Source: Verrucomicrobiota bacterium (GTDB taxonomy: Bacteria > Verrucomicrobiota > Verrucomicrobiia > Limisphaerales > JAKPVM01). Taken from it: a stretch of 54,401 nucleotides of DNA. This document shows positions 30,860 through 39,877 of this stretch, in pieces. Made by a program: the position numbers and the translations under genes. The first letter of the stretch is position 1. Each line of letters begins with the position of its first letter. Location: contig JAKPVM010000189.1 of assembly GCA_029572555.1 (NCBI GenBank), positions 1 to 54,401 of the forward strand, written 5' to 3'. Below the pieces are notes generated by a model. It was not told the DNA's origin. It was given only the letters and a program-made list of their open reading frames with translations, and did no database searches.

Positions 30860-32179
30860 TCAAATTAACTTTGTTTTGCCGGGAATATATACAGGATAAG
30901 AACCATCAGGACCGGGTTTAACTGGCGGTTCCATATTGTCTTTGCACTCCTCTGGCTTTGGTGGATAATAAAAATCAGACTTATTAATTTGATCCCATCT
31001 TATTTCTTTTCCCGTGTAGCAAGATATTTGTCCCATCACAGAAATCATTGTGCTGCGAACCATATAATCGCCACAATTAATCGGATTTCCCGATCTTATT
31101 GCGGCAAATAATTTATTATGCTCAATCTGGTATGGGTCGCCATTTGCTTGAGAACGCCAGTTCGTCTCACCCCATATTCGGCAAGACATTATTGATGCCT
31201 TTCCTTTTGTCCCGTGAATAATACTTGAATATTCGTCATAGCAACCGGTCGTTGTCCTGCAAAATGCAAACATTTTTATGCCGTTTTGATATTCATAAAT
31301 TACTGCGTGATGGTCAAAGACATTGCCATAAATCTGCTCAACCATTGAAGAACGCCCCCCCATTCCATAGCATCTTGTCGGCGTTAATCCATTTAGAACC
31401 CAGGTAGCTCTGTCAATGTTATGAACAAGCGATTGAACTACATCGTCACCTGATAGCCAAACAAAATGGTATTGAGTGCTAAGTTGCCATTGTAATTCTG
31501 TCAATGCTGGATTTCTGGGAATAATTCCATAAGGCGATCGCAGAAACTTCTCTTCAATCGTTACAATGTCGCCGATTGCGCCTTCTCGAATCTTTTCTAC
31601 TGTCTCAATATATCCGGGATGATGACGACTATGTAAACCCGAAAGCACGGATAGTTTCTTTTCTTTTGCGAGTTCACAAGCTTTTGCGGTCATTTTCAGC
31701 CCTGCGGGGTCAATCCCGTGCGGTTTTTCAACAAACACATGTTTGCCAGCCTCAACAGCAGCCAATAAATGCAATGGATGAAATTTTGCCGCATTGGCGA
31801 TTAACACAAGATCTGAACTTTCAATCACCCTTTTATATGATTCAAGCCCTACAAAACAATGGTCATCATCAACAGTAACCTGTTCGGGACATTGTTTCTT
31901 TATTTCCTCCCGTTTTGCCTTTACCCTATCCATAAATATATCGCACATTGCAACAAGCCTGGCGCCGGAATCTGCCTTTAACGCCTGCACCCCTGCCCCG
32001 GCGTTTCTTCCTCCACAACCAATCATCCCAACTTTTATAATATCGCTACCAGCAGCATTGGCGAACCGTTCAATGTCCAGTCCTACAACAGCCATCGTAG
32101 AAATAGCGGCAGTAGTGGTTTTTAAAAATGAACGACGAGTAGCCTTTTCATTGCCCGAATCTGTTTTTGGTAAATTCAT
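30860..32179 (-). CDS. Tat-exported Gfo/Idh/MocA-family oxidoreductase
   Basis: 439-residue oxidoreductase with a twin-arginine signal peptide (ATRRSFLKTTTAAIS near 13-27, hydrophobic stretch, then ANAAGS near 41-46). The Rossmann loop is GMIGCGGRNAGAG and the active-site segment is HVFVEKPHGID. This exported family, expanded in planctomycetes and verrucomicrobia, is thought to act on sugars in the periplasm with a tightly bound cofactor; the substrate is unknown. A TTGATT-N16-TATAGA promoter-like element ends 8 bases before the ATG, with no Shine-Dalgarno sequence. Confidence 0.85.
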   Translation of the reverse strand: MNLPKTDSGNEKATRRSFLKTTTAAISTMAVVGLDIERFANAAGSDIIKVGMIGCGGRNAGAGVQALKADSGARLVAMCDIFMDRVKAKREEIKKQCPEQVTVDDDHCFVGLESYKRVIESSDLVLIANAAKFHPLHLLAAVEAGKHVFVEKPHGIDPAGLKMTAKACELAKEKKLSVLSGLHSRHHPGYIETVEKIREGAIGDIVTIEEKFLRSPYGIIPRNPALTELQWQLSTQYHFVWLSGDDVVQSLVHNIDRATWVLNGLTPTRCYGMGGRSSMVEQIYGNVFDHHAVIYEYQNGIKMFAFCRTTTGCYDEYSSIIHGTKGKASIMSCRIWGETNWRSQANGDPYQIEHNKLFAAIRSGNPINCGDYMVRSTMISVMGQISCYTGKEIRWDQINKSDFYYPPKPEECKDNMEPPVKPGPDGSYPVYIPGKTKLI

Positions 32180-32187
32180 ACTTCAAT

Positions 32188-32215
32188 TCTATATGTCGGT
32201 TTTTAATATAATCAA
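32188..32215 (-). promoter_or_regulatory. Promoter-like element before the Tat oxidoreductase gene
   Basis: On the minus strand: TTGATT (32210-32215), a 16-base spacer and TATAGA (32188-32193), ending 8 bases before the ATG. The implied transcript would be nearly leaderless. Both boxes match the consensus at only 4 of 6 positions. Confidence 0.35.
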
Positions 32216-32288
32216 TGATTTTTATTTAAATTTATTCACTCTAAAAAAAATAGTGCTAAATTAACAAAGCAATGACATTATTTATAGT

Positions 32289-33071
32289 ATGTTAGCGAAA
32301 CGTGTAATTCCGTGCCTTGATGTGCACGATGGTAAAGTAACTCGCGGGGTTAAATTTGGTCGCGCCGAGGCTGGTGAACTGCGCAATGTAGGCGACCCTG
32401 TTGAACTCGCAATAAGATATAATGAACAGGGCGCAGATGAGATGGTGTTTTTCGACATTACCGCAAGCGCACAGGGTAGGGCAACAATGGTAAATGTTAT
32501 TGAACGGACTGCAAGTCATTGTTTTATGCCACTTACCGTAGGCGGCGGTATCCGCACTGTGGAGGATATGAACCTTATGCTAAAAGCCGGCGCCGACAAG
32601 GTCAGTATTAACACTGCGGCAATAGCAAATCCGGATTTAATTCGCGCAGGAGCGGAAAAGTTCGGCAGCCAATGTATCGTAGTTTCAATGGATGTGAAAA
32701 AGGTATCGCCAAACAAATGGGAAGTTTTTTCTTATGGCGGCAGAAAACCAACAGGACTTGACGCAATTGAATGGGCAAAAAAGGCGGTCTCTCTTGGTGC
32801 CGGAGAGATTGTTTTAAACAGTATAGACGCTGATGGAACAAAGGCTGGTTTTGATATTGAAATCACCCGTCTAATTAGTCAGATGGTAAATGTCCCTGTC
32901 GTGGCAAGTGGCGGCGCGGGAAAACTTGAACATTTAGCTGATGTCCTATTAAATGGAAAAGCCGATGCAGTGCTTGCCGCAAGCATATTTCACTTTGGCG
33001 AATATACAGTTGGTCAGGTAAAAGAATATTTAGCAAAATGCGGTATCCCTGTTAGACTACCAATAGTTTAA
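32289..33071 (+). CDS. hisF: Imidazole glycerol phosphate synthase subunit HisF
   Basis: 260-residue (beta-alpha)8-barrel cyclase subunit that, with HisH, makes imidazole glycerol phosphate and AICAR in histidine synthesis. Catalytic residues D11 ([17 protein letters not shown]) and D135 (VVSMDVK) are present, as are the phosphate-binding segments TVGGGIRT and [12 protein letters not shown]. HisH is not adjacent. Its stop codon directly abuts the stop of the convergent radical SAM gene with no base between. Confidence 0.96.
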   Translation: MLAKRVIPCLDVHDGKVTRGVKFGRAEAGELRNVGDPVELAIRYNEQGADEMVFFDITASAQGRATMVNVIERTASHCFMPLTVGGGIRTVEDMNLMLKAGADKVSINTAAIANPDLIRAGAEKFGSQCIVVSMDVKKVSPNKWEVFSYGGRKPTGLDAIEWAKKAVSLGAGEIVLNSIDADGTKAGFDIEITRLISQMVNVPVVASGGAGKLEHLADVLLNGKADAVLAASIFHFGEYTVGQVKEYLAKCGIPVRLPIV

Positions 33072-34385
33072 TTAGACTTTCCATATACCGGGAATTTTTG
33101 TATCACAAAATCTACATTTCCCGTTAACGATTTCAAATTTGGTTATGGAAAAAATATCCCTTTGAATAACCGCCTTTTTGCAAGACGGACAATAGGTGGT
33201 CTCGGCATCATCAACTTCACGAACGTTTCCAATATACACATATCTCAACCCCGATGAACGAGCAATTTCGCGAGCCTTTAAGAGAATATCAATCGGCGTC
33301 GGTGGCAAATAAGTAAGCTTATGATTAGGAGAAAAGCGAGAGAAATGGATAGGTCTATCCTGTCCAAGATTATCCACAATCCAACCACACATCTTCTTAA
33401 TAACCTCCGGTTTATCCGTATAAGTTGGAACTATTAAATTAATAACCTCAAACCATATTCCAAGTTCATTGTATAACTTGAGGATTTTAAGGATAGACTC
33501 TAATTTACCGGAGTTAAGTTTCTTATAAGTTTCCTCATCAAATCCTTTCAAATCAATATGAGCGGCATCTACATATTGAGCAAGGTCTTTGAATGGCCGT
33601 TCTTCAATTGAACCGCAAGTAACAAGGACATTTTTGAGTCCGATTTCCCTGACCTTTTTGCAAGAATCACAAGTATATTCGTAAAATGCAGTAGGCTCTG
33701 AATAAGTATAAGAAACAGAAGGACAATCAAGCGCCTTTGCGACTGCAGCTACATCTTCGGGAAACATAGTCAACCTGCGCATTTGAGAAACCGTTATCGC
33801 AGAAGGCAATGGTGGACGCAAACGAAATTCTTCGCCAGATGGATCTTTCGTCTCCTCCGGCTTCTTCTGAGAAATTTCCCAGTTCTGACAATTCATACAT
33901 CTAAACACGCAGCCTGAGGTCGCTATCGAAAAAGTGTAAGTTCCGGGAAGAAAATGGAAAAGCGGTTTTTTCTCCACAGGATCAATATGAAATGTGCAAG
34001 GATTTCCATAAGCCATCGTGAATAAAGTGCCATCTAAATTGATTTTATTTCGGCAATGACTGCGGTCGCCCGGTTCAAGAATACAATTGTTTGGGCACAC
34101 CTTGCATTGCACGTTGCGTCCAAGTTTTAAATAATGCCGCGCCTCAACAAGCCAGCCGCGTTTGCGCCACAGTTCAATCGTCTTTGAATTTGGCGCATCG
34201 CCTTTAAAAACATCAGACGGGGCTTCCTCACCGGCAATTCGTTTTAAAAAATTCCAGAATGAACTTGCACCAATTAATCCAGTAAATCCAAACGATAAAG
34301 ATTGAAGAGCCTGACGACGACTAATATTTCTCCTTTCCGCTGGATATAGCGGTGAACCTAATAACTTGCCGGGCTGAAGATTCAT
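33072..34385 (-). CDS. AmrS-like radical SAM protein with Tat-like N-terminus
   Basis: 437-residue radical SAM protein of the AmmeMemoRadiSam (AmrS/PflA-like) family. The cluster motif CX3CX2C is at C159, C163 and C166. An N-terminal cysteine set (C94, C97, C101, C111) precedes it, and a C-terminal pair of CxxC motifs (CPSC and CRFC, about 400-432) looks like a zinc ribbon. Residues 20-50 (NISRRQAL then a hydrophobic stretch) resemble a twin-arginine signal, which is unexpected for an enzyme needing cytoplasmic SAM. No MEMO1-like or AMMECR1 gene is adjacent. Its ATG overlaps the stop of the small membrane gene by 4 bases. Substrate unknown. Confidence 0.85.
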   Translation of the reverse strand: MNLQPGKLLGSPLYPAERRNISRRQALQSLSFGFTGLIGASSFWNFLKRIAGEEAPSDVFKGDAPNSKTIELWRKRGWLVEARHYLKLGRNVQCKVCPNNCILEPGDRSHCRNKINLDGTLFTMAYGNPCTFHIDPVEKKPLFHFLPGTYTFSIATSGCVFRCMNCQNWEISQKKPEETKDPSGEEFRLRPPLPSAITVSQMRRLTMFPEDVAAVAKALDCPSVSYTYSEPTAFYEYTCDSCKKVREIGLKNVLVTCGSIEERPFKDLAQYVDAAHIDLKGFDEETYKKLNSGKLESILKILKLYNELGIWFEVINLIVPTYTDKPEVIKKMCGWIVDNLGQDRPIHFSRFSPNHKLTYLPPTPIDILLKAREIARSSGLRYVYIGNVREVDDAETTYCPSCKKAVIQRDIFSITKFEIVNGKCRFCDTKIPGIWKV

Positions 34386-34633
34386 GGTTTAATCCAACCC
34401 CATCTCATCATTGAAACATAAACCGCCGGAATTGAGTGAGCCAGAAAGAAAAAAATCAATGGCAGATGCAAAAGCCTATGTAAAGTTAATGCCTCATTCT
34501 CTGCCAGAACAACGCCAAGTCCATATCGCCCTGTTATTGCATAGCCAGTGAACAAAAACAATGGAACTATTAAAAGCAGGGGCCATCCAGTCCATCTTAC
34601 CAGCGTCACCATTACTTTTGAAGTCTTGCTCAT
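34382..34633 (-). CDS. Small di-helical membrane protein, cytochrome b-like
   Basis: 83-residue protein with two hydrophobic helices (about 14-33 and 52-74). Histidines H52, H56 and H66, spaced as in LHRLLHLPL and LAHSIPA, resemble haem ligands of short cytochrome b or SdhC-like anchors, so an electron-transfer or membrane-anchor role is possible; this is not proven. Its start overlaps the larE stop by 4 bases and its stop overlaps the radical SAM start by 4 bases, so the three are translationally coupled. I do not recognise a named family. Confidence 0.7.
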   Translation of the reverse strand: MSKTSKVMVTLVRWTGWPLLLIVPLFLFTGYAITGRYGLGVVLAENEALTLHRLLHLPLIFFFLAHSIPAVYVSMMRWGWIKP

Positions 34634-35448
34634 TTTTTACCTATTATCTCATTCATACTTCCACGCCGATATCCGAGTAAATCAATTGTAATGTAATTAT
34701 AACCAATCTTTTTTAGCGCCTCTCCAACAACAACATAAACGCCATTATCAAAAAATTTTTTTATATCATTTGGAGAAACTTCAATCCTCGCGAGTATTCC
34801 TTGCTTTAATTCGTGATGCCGTACCCTTACATCAGAAAATCCCATATCCCGCAATATATTTTCCGCATCTTCAATCATCTTAAGTTTTTCCAAATTTATC
34901 TGCTCGCCATAAGGGATTCTTGTACTCAAACATGCCATCTGCGGTTTGTCCGCCGTTGGCAGTCCAAACAACCTTGATAACCCTCGAATTTCTGCCTTTG
35001 TTAATCCGACCTCTTTAAGAGGAGCGCGTACATTAAACTCTTCAGCCGCCTTTGCTCCGGGGCGAAAATCGCCTGTATCGTCTGCATTTTCACCATATAA
35101 AATCAGATTATAACCACCACTGCGGGCAATTGATAATAAATCCTCGAACAAATTGTGTTTGCAGAAATAACAACGATTGATTGAGTTTTCTAAATAATCA
35201 AGATTTTCAAATTCCAAAGTCTTAATTACCCGGATAGGGAAACCAAACTTTTTTGCTATATCAATGGCTTCATTGAGTTCTCGCCTTGAAAGGCTTGGTG
35301 TATCCGCAATTACAGCCAGGGATTTATTTCCAATAATTTGATATGCGATAAAAGCCAGAAATGTTGAATCCACTCCGCCGGAATAAGCAACTATGCAAGA
35401 AGCGAAGGTCTTAATTAAATCTTTAAGTTTTTCAAATTTTTCATTCAT
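34630..35448 (-). CDS. larE: ATP-dependent sulfur transferase LarE, three-cysteine type
   Basis: 272-residue PP-loop enzyme. The ATP-pyrophosphatase motif is AYSGGVDSTFLAF (21-33), and ENADDTGDFRPGAKAA and CLSTRIPYGE (173-182) match LarE. LarE sulfurates the precursor of the nickel-pincer nucleotide cofactor of lactate racemase. Besides the conserved C173, cysteines C93 and C96 (CYFC) are present; LarE proteins with three such cysteines bind a [4Fe-4S] cluster and are catalytic instead of sacrificing a cysteine. larB, larC and larA are not in the window. A TATAAT lies 15 bases before the ATG. Confidence 0.9.
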   Translation of the reverse strand: MNEKFEKLKDLIKTFASCIVAYSGGVDSTFLAFIAYQIIGNKSLAVIADTPSLSRRELNEAIDIAKKFGFPIRVIKTLEFENLDYLENSINRCYFCKHNLFEDLLSIARSGGYNLILYGENADDTGDFRPGAKAAEEFNVRAPLKEVGLTKAEIRGLSRLFGLPTADKPQMACLSTRIPYGEQINLEKLKMIEDAENILRDMGFSDVRVRHHELKQGILARIEVSPNDIKKFFDNGVYVVVGEALKKIGYNYITIDLLGYRRGSMNEIIGKK

Positions 35449-35751
35449 TTACATAGTCCGATAATTATAGATTTTTATTAGGATAACTATGTCATATATT
35501 TTACGATTTTACAATAAAAGTTGAGAATTTCAGATTATTCAGGCTTTAAAGTGCAACAAAATTAATCTTTTTATAGGATGAAGTTTAATTATTTTGAATA
35601 ATCATGGTAAATCCGGCTAATTTAGGTTTGTTAATCTCCCCAAACAAAAATCAAAAATGGCTTAAGAATTAAATCATAATTCATAAATATTGAAAATTAT
35701 TATAAAAATTGTTTTTATTTTTTGTTAAATCCATCCAGTATAGATTCTGGT
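35449..35751. other. Divergent intergenic region between larE and purC
   Basis: 303 bases of very AT-rich sequence. A TATAAT on the minus strand (35464-35469) may belong to the larE promoter, and TATAGA (35739-35744) on the plus strand ends 7 bases before the purC ATG. A short palindrome (ATTATT..AATAAT, 35589-35603) is present. I see no gene or RNA. Confidence 0.5.
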
Positions 35752-36654
35752 ATGAAATGCGAACCATTGATGCAAGTTGAAATAAACGATGTGCCGGGAG
35801 TCAAAAAGATTAAAAGCGGCAAGGTCAGGGAAATATTTGATTTAGGCGATAATCTGTTGATAGTGGCAACAGATAGAATAAGTGCATTTGATGTTATAAT
35901 GCCAAATGGCATCCCTCAAAAAGGAGAAATTCTGACTCAAACATCTAAATTCTGGTTTGAACTCACAAGAAAGATTTATCCAAACCATTTGCTGAGCGGC
36001 GACGAAGCTAAATTCCCGGAACCTTTAAAACCTTACGAAAGCAAATTGTCTCGCAGAAGTGTGATTGTTAAAAAGTGTGAACCTCTAAAAATAGAGTGCG
36101 TTGTGCGTGGATACCTTGCCGGTTCAGGATGGAAAGAATACAAATATACACAAACCGTATGTGGAATTAAACTTCCGCTCGGACTTACCGAATCATCTGA
36201 ACTCCCAGAACCAATTTTCACACCCTCGACAAAGGCCGAAACAGGACACGATGAAAATATAACCTTTGCTAAGGCTTGCGAAATCGTCGGAGATGATGTT
36301 GCTCTGCGGATTCGCGACGCCAGTTTAAATATTTATAAATTTGCCAGAGATTATGCAAGGGCACGGCGAATCATCATTGCCGATACAAAATTTGAATTCG
36401 GAATTTGCAATGGTGAAATCCTCCTGATTGATGAACTTTTAACCCCTGATTCATCACGATTCTGGCCTGCAGATAAATACAAGCCGGGACATAGCCAGCC
36501 AAGTTTTGATAAACAATTCCTTAGAGACTATCTTGAATCCATTCGCTGGCACAAGCAACCACCTGCACCTATTCTGCCGCCGGATATTGTGGCAAAAACA
36601 CGGGCTAAATATATTGAAGCTTACGAAAAACTTACAGGTCTGAAGTTTGAATAA
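35752..36654 (+). CDS. purC: SAICAR synthetase
   Basis: 300-residue phosphoribosylaminoimidazole-succinocarboxamide synthase, which adds aspartate to CAIR with ATP in purine synthesis. Motifs: [11 protein letters not shown] near the start, [33 protein letters not shown] and [15 protein letters not shown]. The ATG at 35752 is preferred over a TTG at 35722; a further ATG 6 codons on is possible. The length matches the longer (about 300-residue) PurC class. It precedes the glycosidase gene by 39 bases but the two have no clear functional link. Confidence 0.95.
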   Translation: MKCEPLMQVEINDVPGVKKIKSGKVREIFDLGDNLLIVATDRISAFDVIMPNGIPQKGEILTQTSKFWFELTRKIYPNHLLSGDEAKFPEPLKPYESKLSRRSVIVKKCEPLKIECVVRGYLAGSGWKEYKYTQTVCGIKLPLGLTESSELPEPIFTPSTKAETGHDENITFAKACEIVGDDVALRIRDASLNIYKFARDYARARRIIIADTKFEFGICNGEILLIDELLTPDSSRFWPADKYKPGHSQPSFDKQFLRDYLESIRWHKQPPAPILPPDIVAKTRAKYIEAYEKLTGLKFE

Positions 36655-36693
36655 ATGAGTTGAAATTTTAAATAATTTTAATAACATAGATTT

Positions 36694-38943
36694 ATGGCAC
36701 TCAAACCAACCATTAGTGCTTTATTCTTAATAGCCTGTACTACCACTTTTATTGGTGGAGAAAAGGTAACCACTGTTTATAGCAAAAAAGAGAAACTGGC
36801 TATAACTTTGGTAAAATTGTCAGATGTAAAAGCCCCACTATATAAACGAGTTGAAATTACCGTTGATTTAAATGCTACTTATGACAACCCATTTAACCCA
36901 GAGGACATAAGTTTGGAGGCAGAAATTTCATTACCAAACAGCCAAACCTTAACTGTACCGGGATTTTTCAACCAAAAATTTACAAGGCGACTTGATAATG
37001 GCAAAGAAGTCCTATCGCCCGAATCAAAAGGCGAATGGCTAATTCGGTTTTCTCCTTCAACCGTTGGTAGCCACAAGATTGTCGTTAAGGCAAAAGATCG
37101 CACAGGTATTGCAAAATCAAATCCAATAAATTTTACCGCAATTAAATCCGATTCTCAGGGATTTATCAGGATAAGCAAACGCGACCGCAGGTTTTTTGAA
37201 TTTGATAACGGAACGGTATTTTATCCTATTGGCGCAAATATGTGTTGGGCTGGTGGCAAAGGAACGTTTGACTATGATGAATGGTTAAAAAATTTCGGTG
37301 AGAACGGCTGTAACTATGGAAGGCTATGGCTTGCACCTCACTGGACAACTTTTGCCCTTGACCGTCCCGGAAAATATGAAGATGGATACGGCATCGGGAT
37401 GTTGAACTTGCCAAATGCCTGGCGAATTGAATATGTCCTTAATACTGCGGAAAAATACGGAATTAATCTTAAACTCTGTATCGAATCGTTCAATGTTTTA
37501 AGGAGAAAAGACGGCTACCCGGAATGGGAACGGACACCCCACAACATTGCAAATGGCGGTATCCTAAAAGAACCTTTAGAATTTTGGACAAATCCGCAGA
37601 TGGAAAAAATCTTTAAAAATAAACTCCGCTATCTTGTCGCAAGATTTGGCGCTTACACAAATTTAATGTCGTGGGAATTCTGGAACGAAGTCGACCTCAT
37701 TTCCGATTACAACCTAAAACCTGTCAAAGACTGGCATCAAAAAATGGGGAGTTATCTCCGTTCAATAGACCCATATAAACATTTGATTACAACGAGTTTC
37801 GCAAATACACGCGGCGAACCAACGATTGATTTGCTTGAAGAGCTGGATTATGTCCAATCTCATCATTACGGCAGCACTGATATTGTCTTAACAATTGACA
37901 AAACTCATCGGCTAAAATCCGCTTATAAAAAGCCGCATTATTTTGGTGAAATTGGCGCCGATGCTGGCGGTCCTCGCGCCAAAGACGACCCAACAGGCAT
38001 TCAGGTTCACGATCCTATGTGGGTATCAATCGCCATTGGATGTTCCGGCGCTGCTCAATCCTGGTGGTGGGATAACTTAATATATCCAAAAAATTTATAT
38101 TATCTTTACAAACCCGTTGCTGAATTTATTAAAGATATTGATTTTCCATCTGAAAATTTCAAAACCGCAAAGGCAGAAATCCATTGGAAAAAGAGACCTC
38201 TACCAGCAGAAAGATACGACCTTGTAATAGAAGGCGGACCTGTCTCCTGGGGAGAAACAGAATTTAACAAACCACGAACTGTAAAGATTGACCGCACAGG
38301 CGTCAAGAGTGGTTTACCAATAGCAGGCATTTTGCACGGAACTGCGAATCATTCGATAAAACACAACCCAATAACATTTGAGGTCTCACTTCCATGGGAA
38401 ACAGCTTTTGTAATTGAAGTGGGAGGAGTATCCGGCTATGGCGGCGCGGGATTAGAAGTGATACTTAATGGGAAAAAAGTTTTAGAAAAAGACTTCTCTG
38501 ATACCGACAATTCTAACGAAACTATAACAAAATATTCAGGCGAGTATAAAATTGAAATTCCTGCGGGTAGAAATACAATTATCGTAAATAATCCCGGTAA
38601 AGACTGGGTAATGGTTTCTTATATATTTAAAAACGCAACTGAAAGGGACCGTCCACCTTTGCTCGTATGGGGATTGTCAGGCGAAAAAACTACTATTCTC
38701 TGGATAAGAAATGAATTTGGTTCATGGGAAAGTCTCTGCGCAAGAAAACAACAAGAACCAAAAGTTGAACCCACAGTGTTAATCATCAACGGCTTAAAGC
38801 CCGGTGATTTAAAAGTTGAACTGTGGGATACCTATGCAAAAAATCCCGTTAAATCCAGTAATATAAAAGTTGGAAAAAACGGTGAAGCCAGAATTGAACT
38901 CCCAGAATTCCAGCACGACGTCGCCGTGAAATTAAAAAGGTGA
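36694..38943 (+). CDS. Secreted GH5-like glycoside hydrolase with DUF5060 domain
   Basis: 749-residue exported protein. A short signal peptide ends in LIAC (12-15), a lipobox, so it is probably a lipoprotein. Residues about 35-150 form a DUF5060-like beta domain; about 155-480 form a (beta-alpha)8 barrel of the GH5/cellulase clan with acid/base E332 in WEFWNEVD and nucleophile E419 in HYFGEIG; the rest (about 480-749) is beta-rich and probably carbohydrate-binding. The specificity (cellulose, mannan or other glycan) cannot be read. It is followed after 6 bases by a Xer recombinase gene. Confidence 0.82.
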   Translation: MALKPTISALFLIACTTTFIGGEKVTTVYSKKEKLAITLVKLSDVKAPLYKRVEITVDLNATYDNPFNPEDISLEAEISLPNSQTLTVPGFFNQKFTRRLDNGKEVLSPESKGEWLIRFSPSTVGSHKIVVKAKDRTGIAKSNPINFTAIKSDSQGFIRISKRDRRFFEFDNGTVFYPIGANMCWAGGKGTFDYDEWLKNFGENGCNYGRLWLAPHWTTFALDRPGKYEDGYGIGMLNLPNAWRIEYVLNTAEKYGINLKLCIESFNVLRRKDGYPEWERTPHNIANGGILKEPLEFWTNPQMEKIFKNKLRYLVARFGAYTNLMSWEFWNEVDLISDYNLKPVKDWHQKMGSYLRSIDPYKHLITTSFANTRGEPTIDLLEELDYVQSHHYGSTDIVLTIDKTHRLKSAYKKPHYFGEIGADAGGPRAKDDPTGIQVHDPMWVSIAIGCSGAAQSWWWDNLIYPKNLYYLYKPVAEFIKDIDFPSENFKTAKAEIHWKKRPLPAERYDLVIEGGPVSWGETEFNKPRTVKIDRTGVKSGLPIAGILHGTANHSIKHNPITFEVSLPWETAFVIEVGGVSGYGGAGLEVILNGKKVLEKDFSDTDNSNETITKYSGEYKIEIPAGRNTIIVNNPGKDWVMVSYIFKNATERDRPPLLVWGLSGEKTTILWIRNEFGSWESLCARKQQEPKVEPTVLIINGLKPGDLKVELWDTYAKNPVKSSNIKVGKNGEARIELPEFQHDVAVKLKR

Positions 38944-38949
38944 TTTTCA

Positions 38950-39870
38950 ATGGAAGAATTGATAGAAGATTTTCTGATTCATCTCCGCCACGAACGAGGC
39001 CTTGCTGAAAACACTCAAAAGACATATAAATTTCTTCTGGATAAATTTATTATCTATCTTAAGTCCAAAGGAACAAACAACTGGCAAGAGGTTAAGTTTA
39101 ACAATCTAATCGCTTTTCTACAATCTGAACGAGAACGCAAATCTAACAATTCAGAAAACGAACTTCAGCCCCGCTTAAGCGCATCAAGTTTATACCTTGA
39201 AATTGCAGCATTGAAGGCATTCTTCAAGTTTGCGTTTAACAGGAAAATGGTTAGCGAAAATATAGCAGAAACCCTTTCCTTACCAAGACGTTGGAAACGT
39301 TTACCAAAATCTTTGAGCGATAAAGAAATTGAACTACTCCTGCAACCTGAAAAACCGGAGACACCCGCATCTTTATGCGACCAGGCAGTCCTTGAATTAG
39401 CATATTCAAGCGGATTGCGTCTCGCCGAATTAATAAATCTCCGACTTGAACAACTTCATTTAGAATCGGGCTTTATAGTGGTAATTGGCAAGGGAAACAA
39501 AGAACGTGTTGTGCCGGTAGGTTCAAAAGCCATTGATGCCATTGAAAAATACTTAACCAGCGGCAGACCCGCTCTGGTAAAAAAACATTCCCCCGCAAAT
39601 CTCTTCTTAACAAATCGCGGGACAGCCTTTGCGCATGCAACATTATGGCGGAGAATAAAATTACGCGTCAAAAAGGCGGGAATTGACCAGAATATCACAC
39701 CACATACATTAAGACACAGTTTTGCTACGCATCTCCTCGAACACGGGGCAGATTTGCGTATCATTCAAGAGTTATTAGGACACGCAAGCATTCAAACGAC
39801 CGAGATTTACACACACGTCGGCAAAAACAGGCTTGTGGAAATTCACCGCAAATTCCATCCAAGAAGTTAA
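38950..39870 (+). CDS. xerD: Tyrosine recombinase XerC/XerD
   Basis: 306-residue site-specific recombinase that resolves chromosome dimers at dif. An N-terminal SAM-like core-binding domain (1-105) is followed by the catalytic domain with R157, K181, H252, R255, H278 and the nucleophile Y287, all present. The length and the absence of an adjacent mobile element fit the housekeeping enzyme rather than a phage integrase; XerC and XerD cannot be told apart with certainty. An AGGTGA Shine-Dalgarno sequence lies before the ATG, 6 bases after the glycosidase stop. Convergent with obgE, 7 bases apart. Confidence 0.88.
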   Translation: MEELIEDFLIHLRHERGLAENTQKTYKFLLDKFIIYLKSKGTNNWQEVKFNNLIAFLQSERERKSNNSENELQPRLSASSLYLEIAALKAFFKFAFNRKMVSENIAETLSLPRRWKRLPKSLSDKEIELLLQPEKPETPASLCDQAVLELAYSSGLRLAELINLRLEQLHLESGFIVVIGKGNKERVVPVGSKAIDAIEKYLTSGRPALVKKHSPANLFLTNRGTAFAHATLWRRIKLRVKKAGIDQNITPHTLRHSFATHLLEHGADLRIIQELLGHASIQTTEIYTHVGKNRLVEIHRKFHPRS

Positions 39871-39877
39871 TTTCTAA

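Noticed and set aside
32233-32259. CIRCE-like inverted repeat (TATTCACTC-N9-TAGTGCTAA) before hisF
   Set aside because: Spacing is exact, but only 14 of 18 positions match the consensus. A match of this quality is expected by chance many times in a window this size, and neither neighbouring gene is a heat-shock gene.
38950-39870. Tyrosine recombinase as a sign of an integrated element
   Set aside because: Its length and complete XerC/D motifs, together with housekeeping neighbours and the lack of a tRNA or att-like repeats, fit the chromosomal Xer protein.
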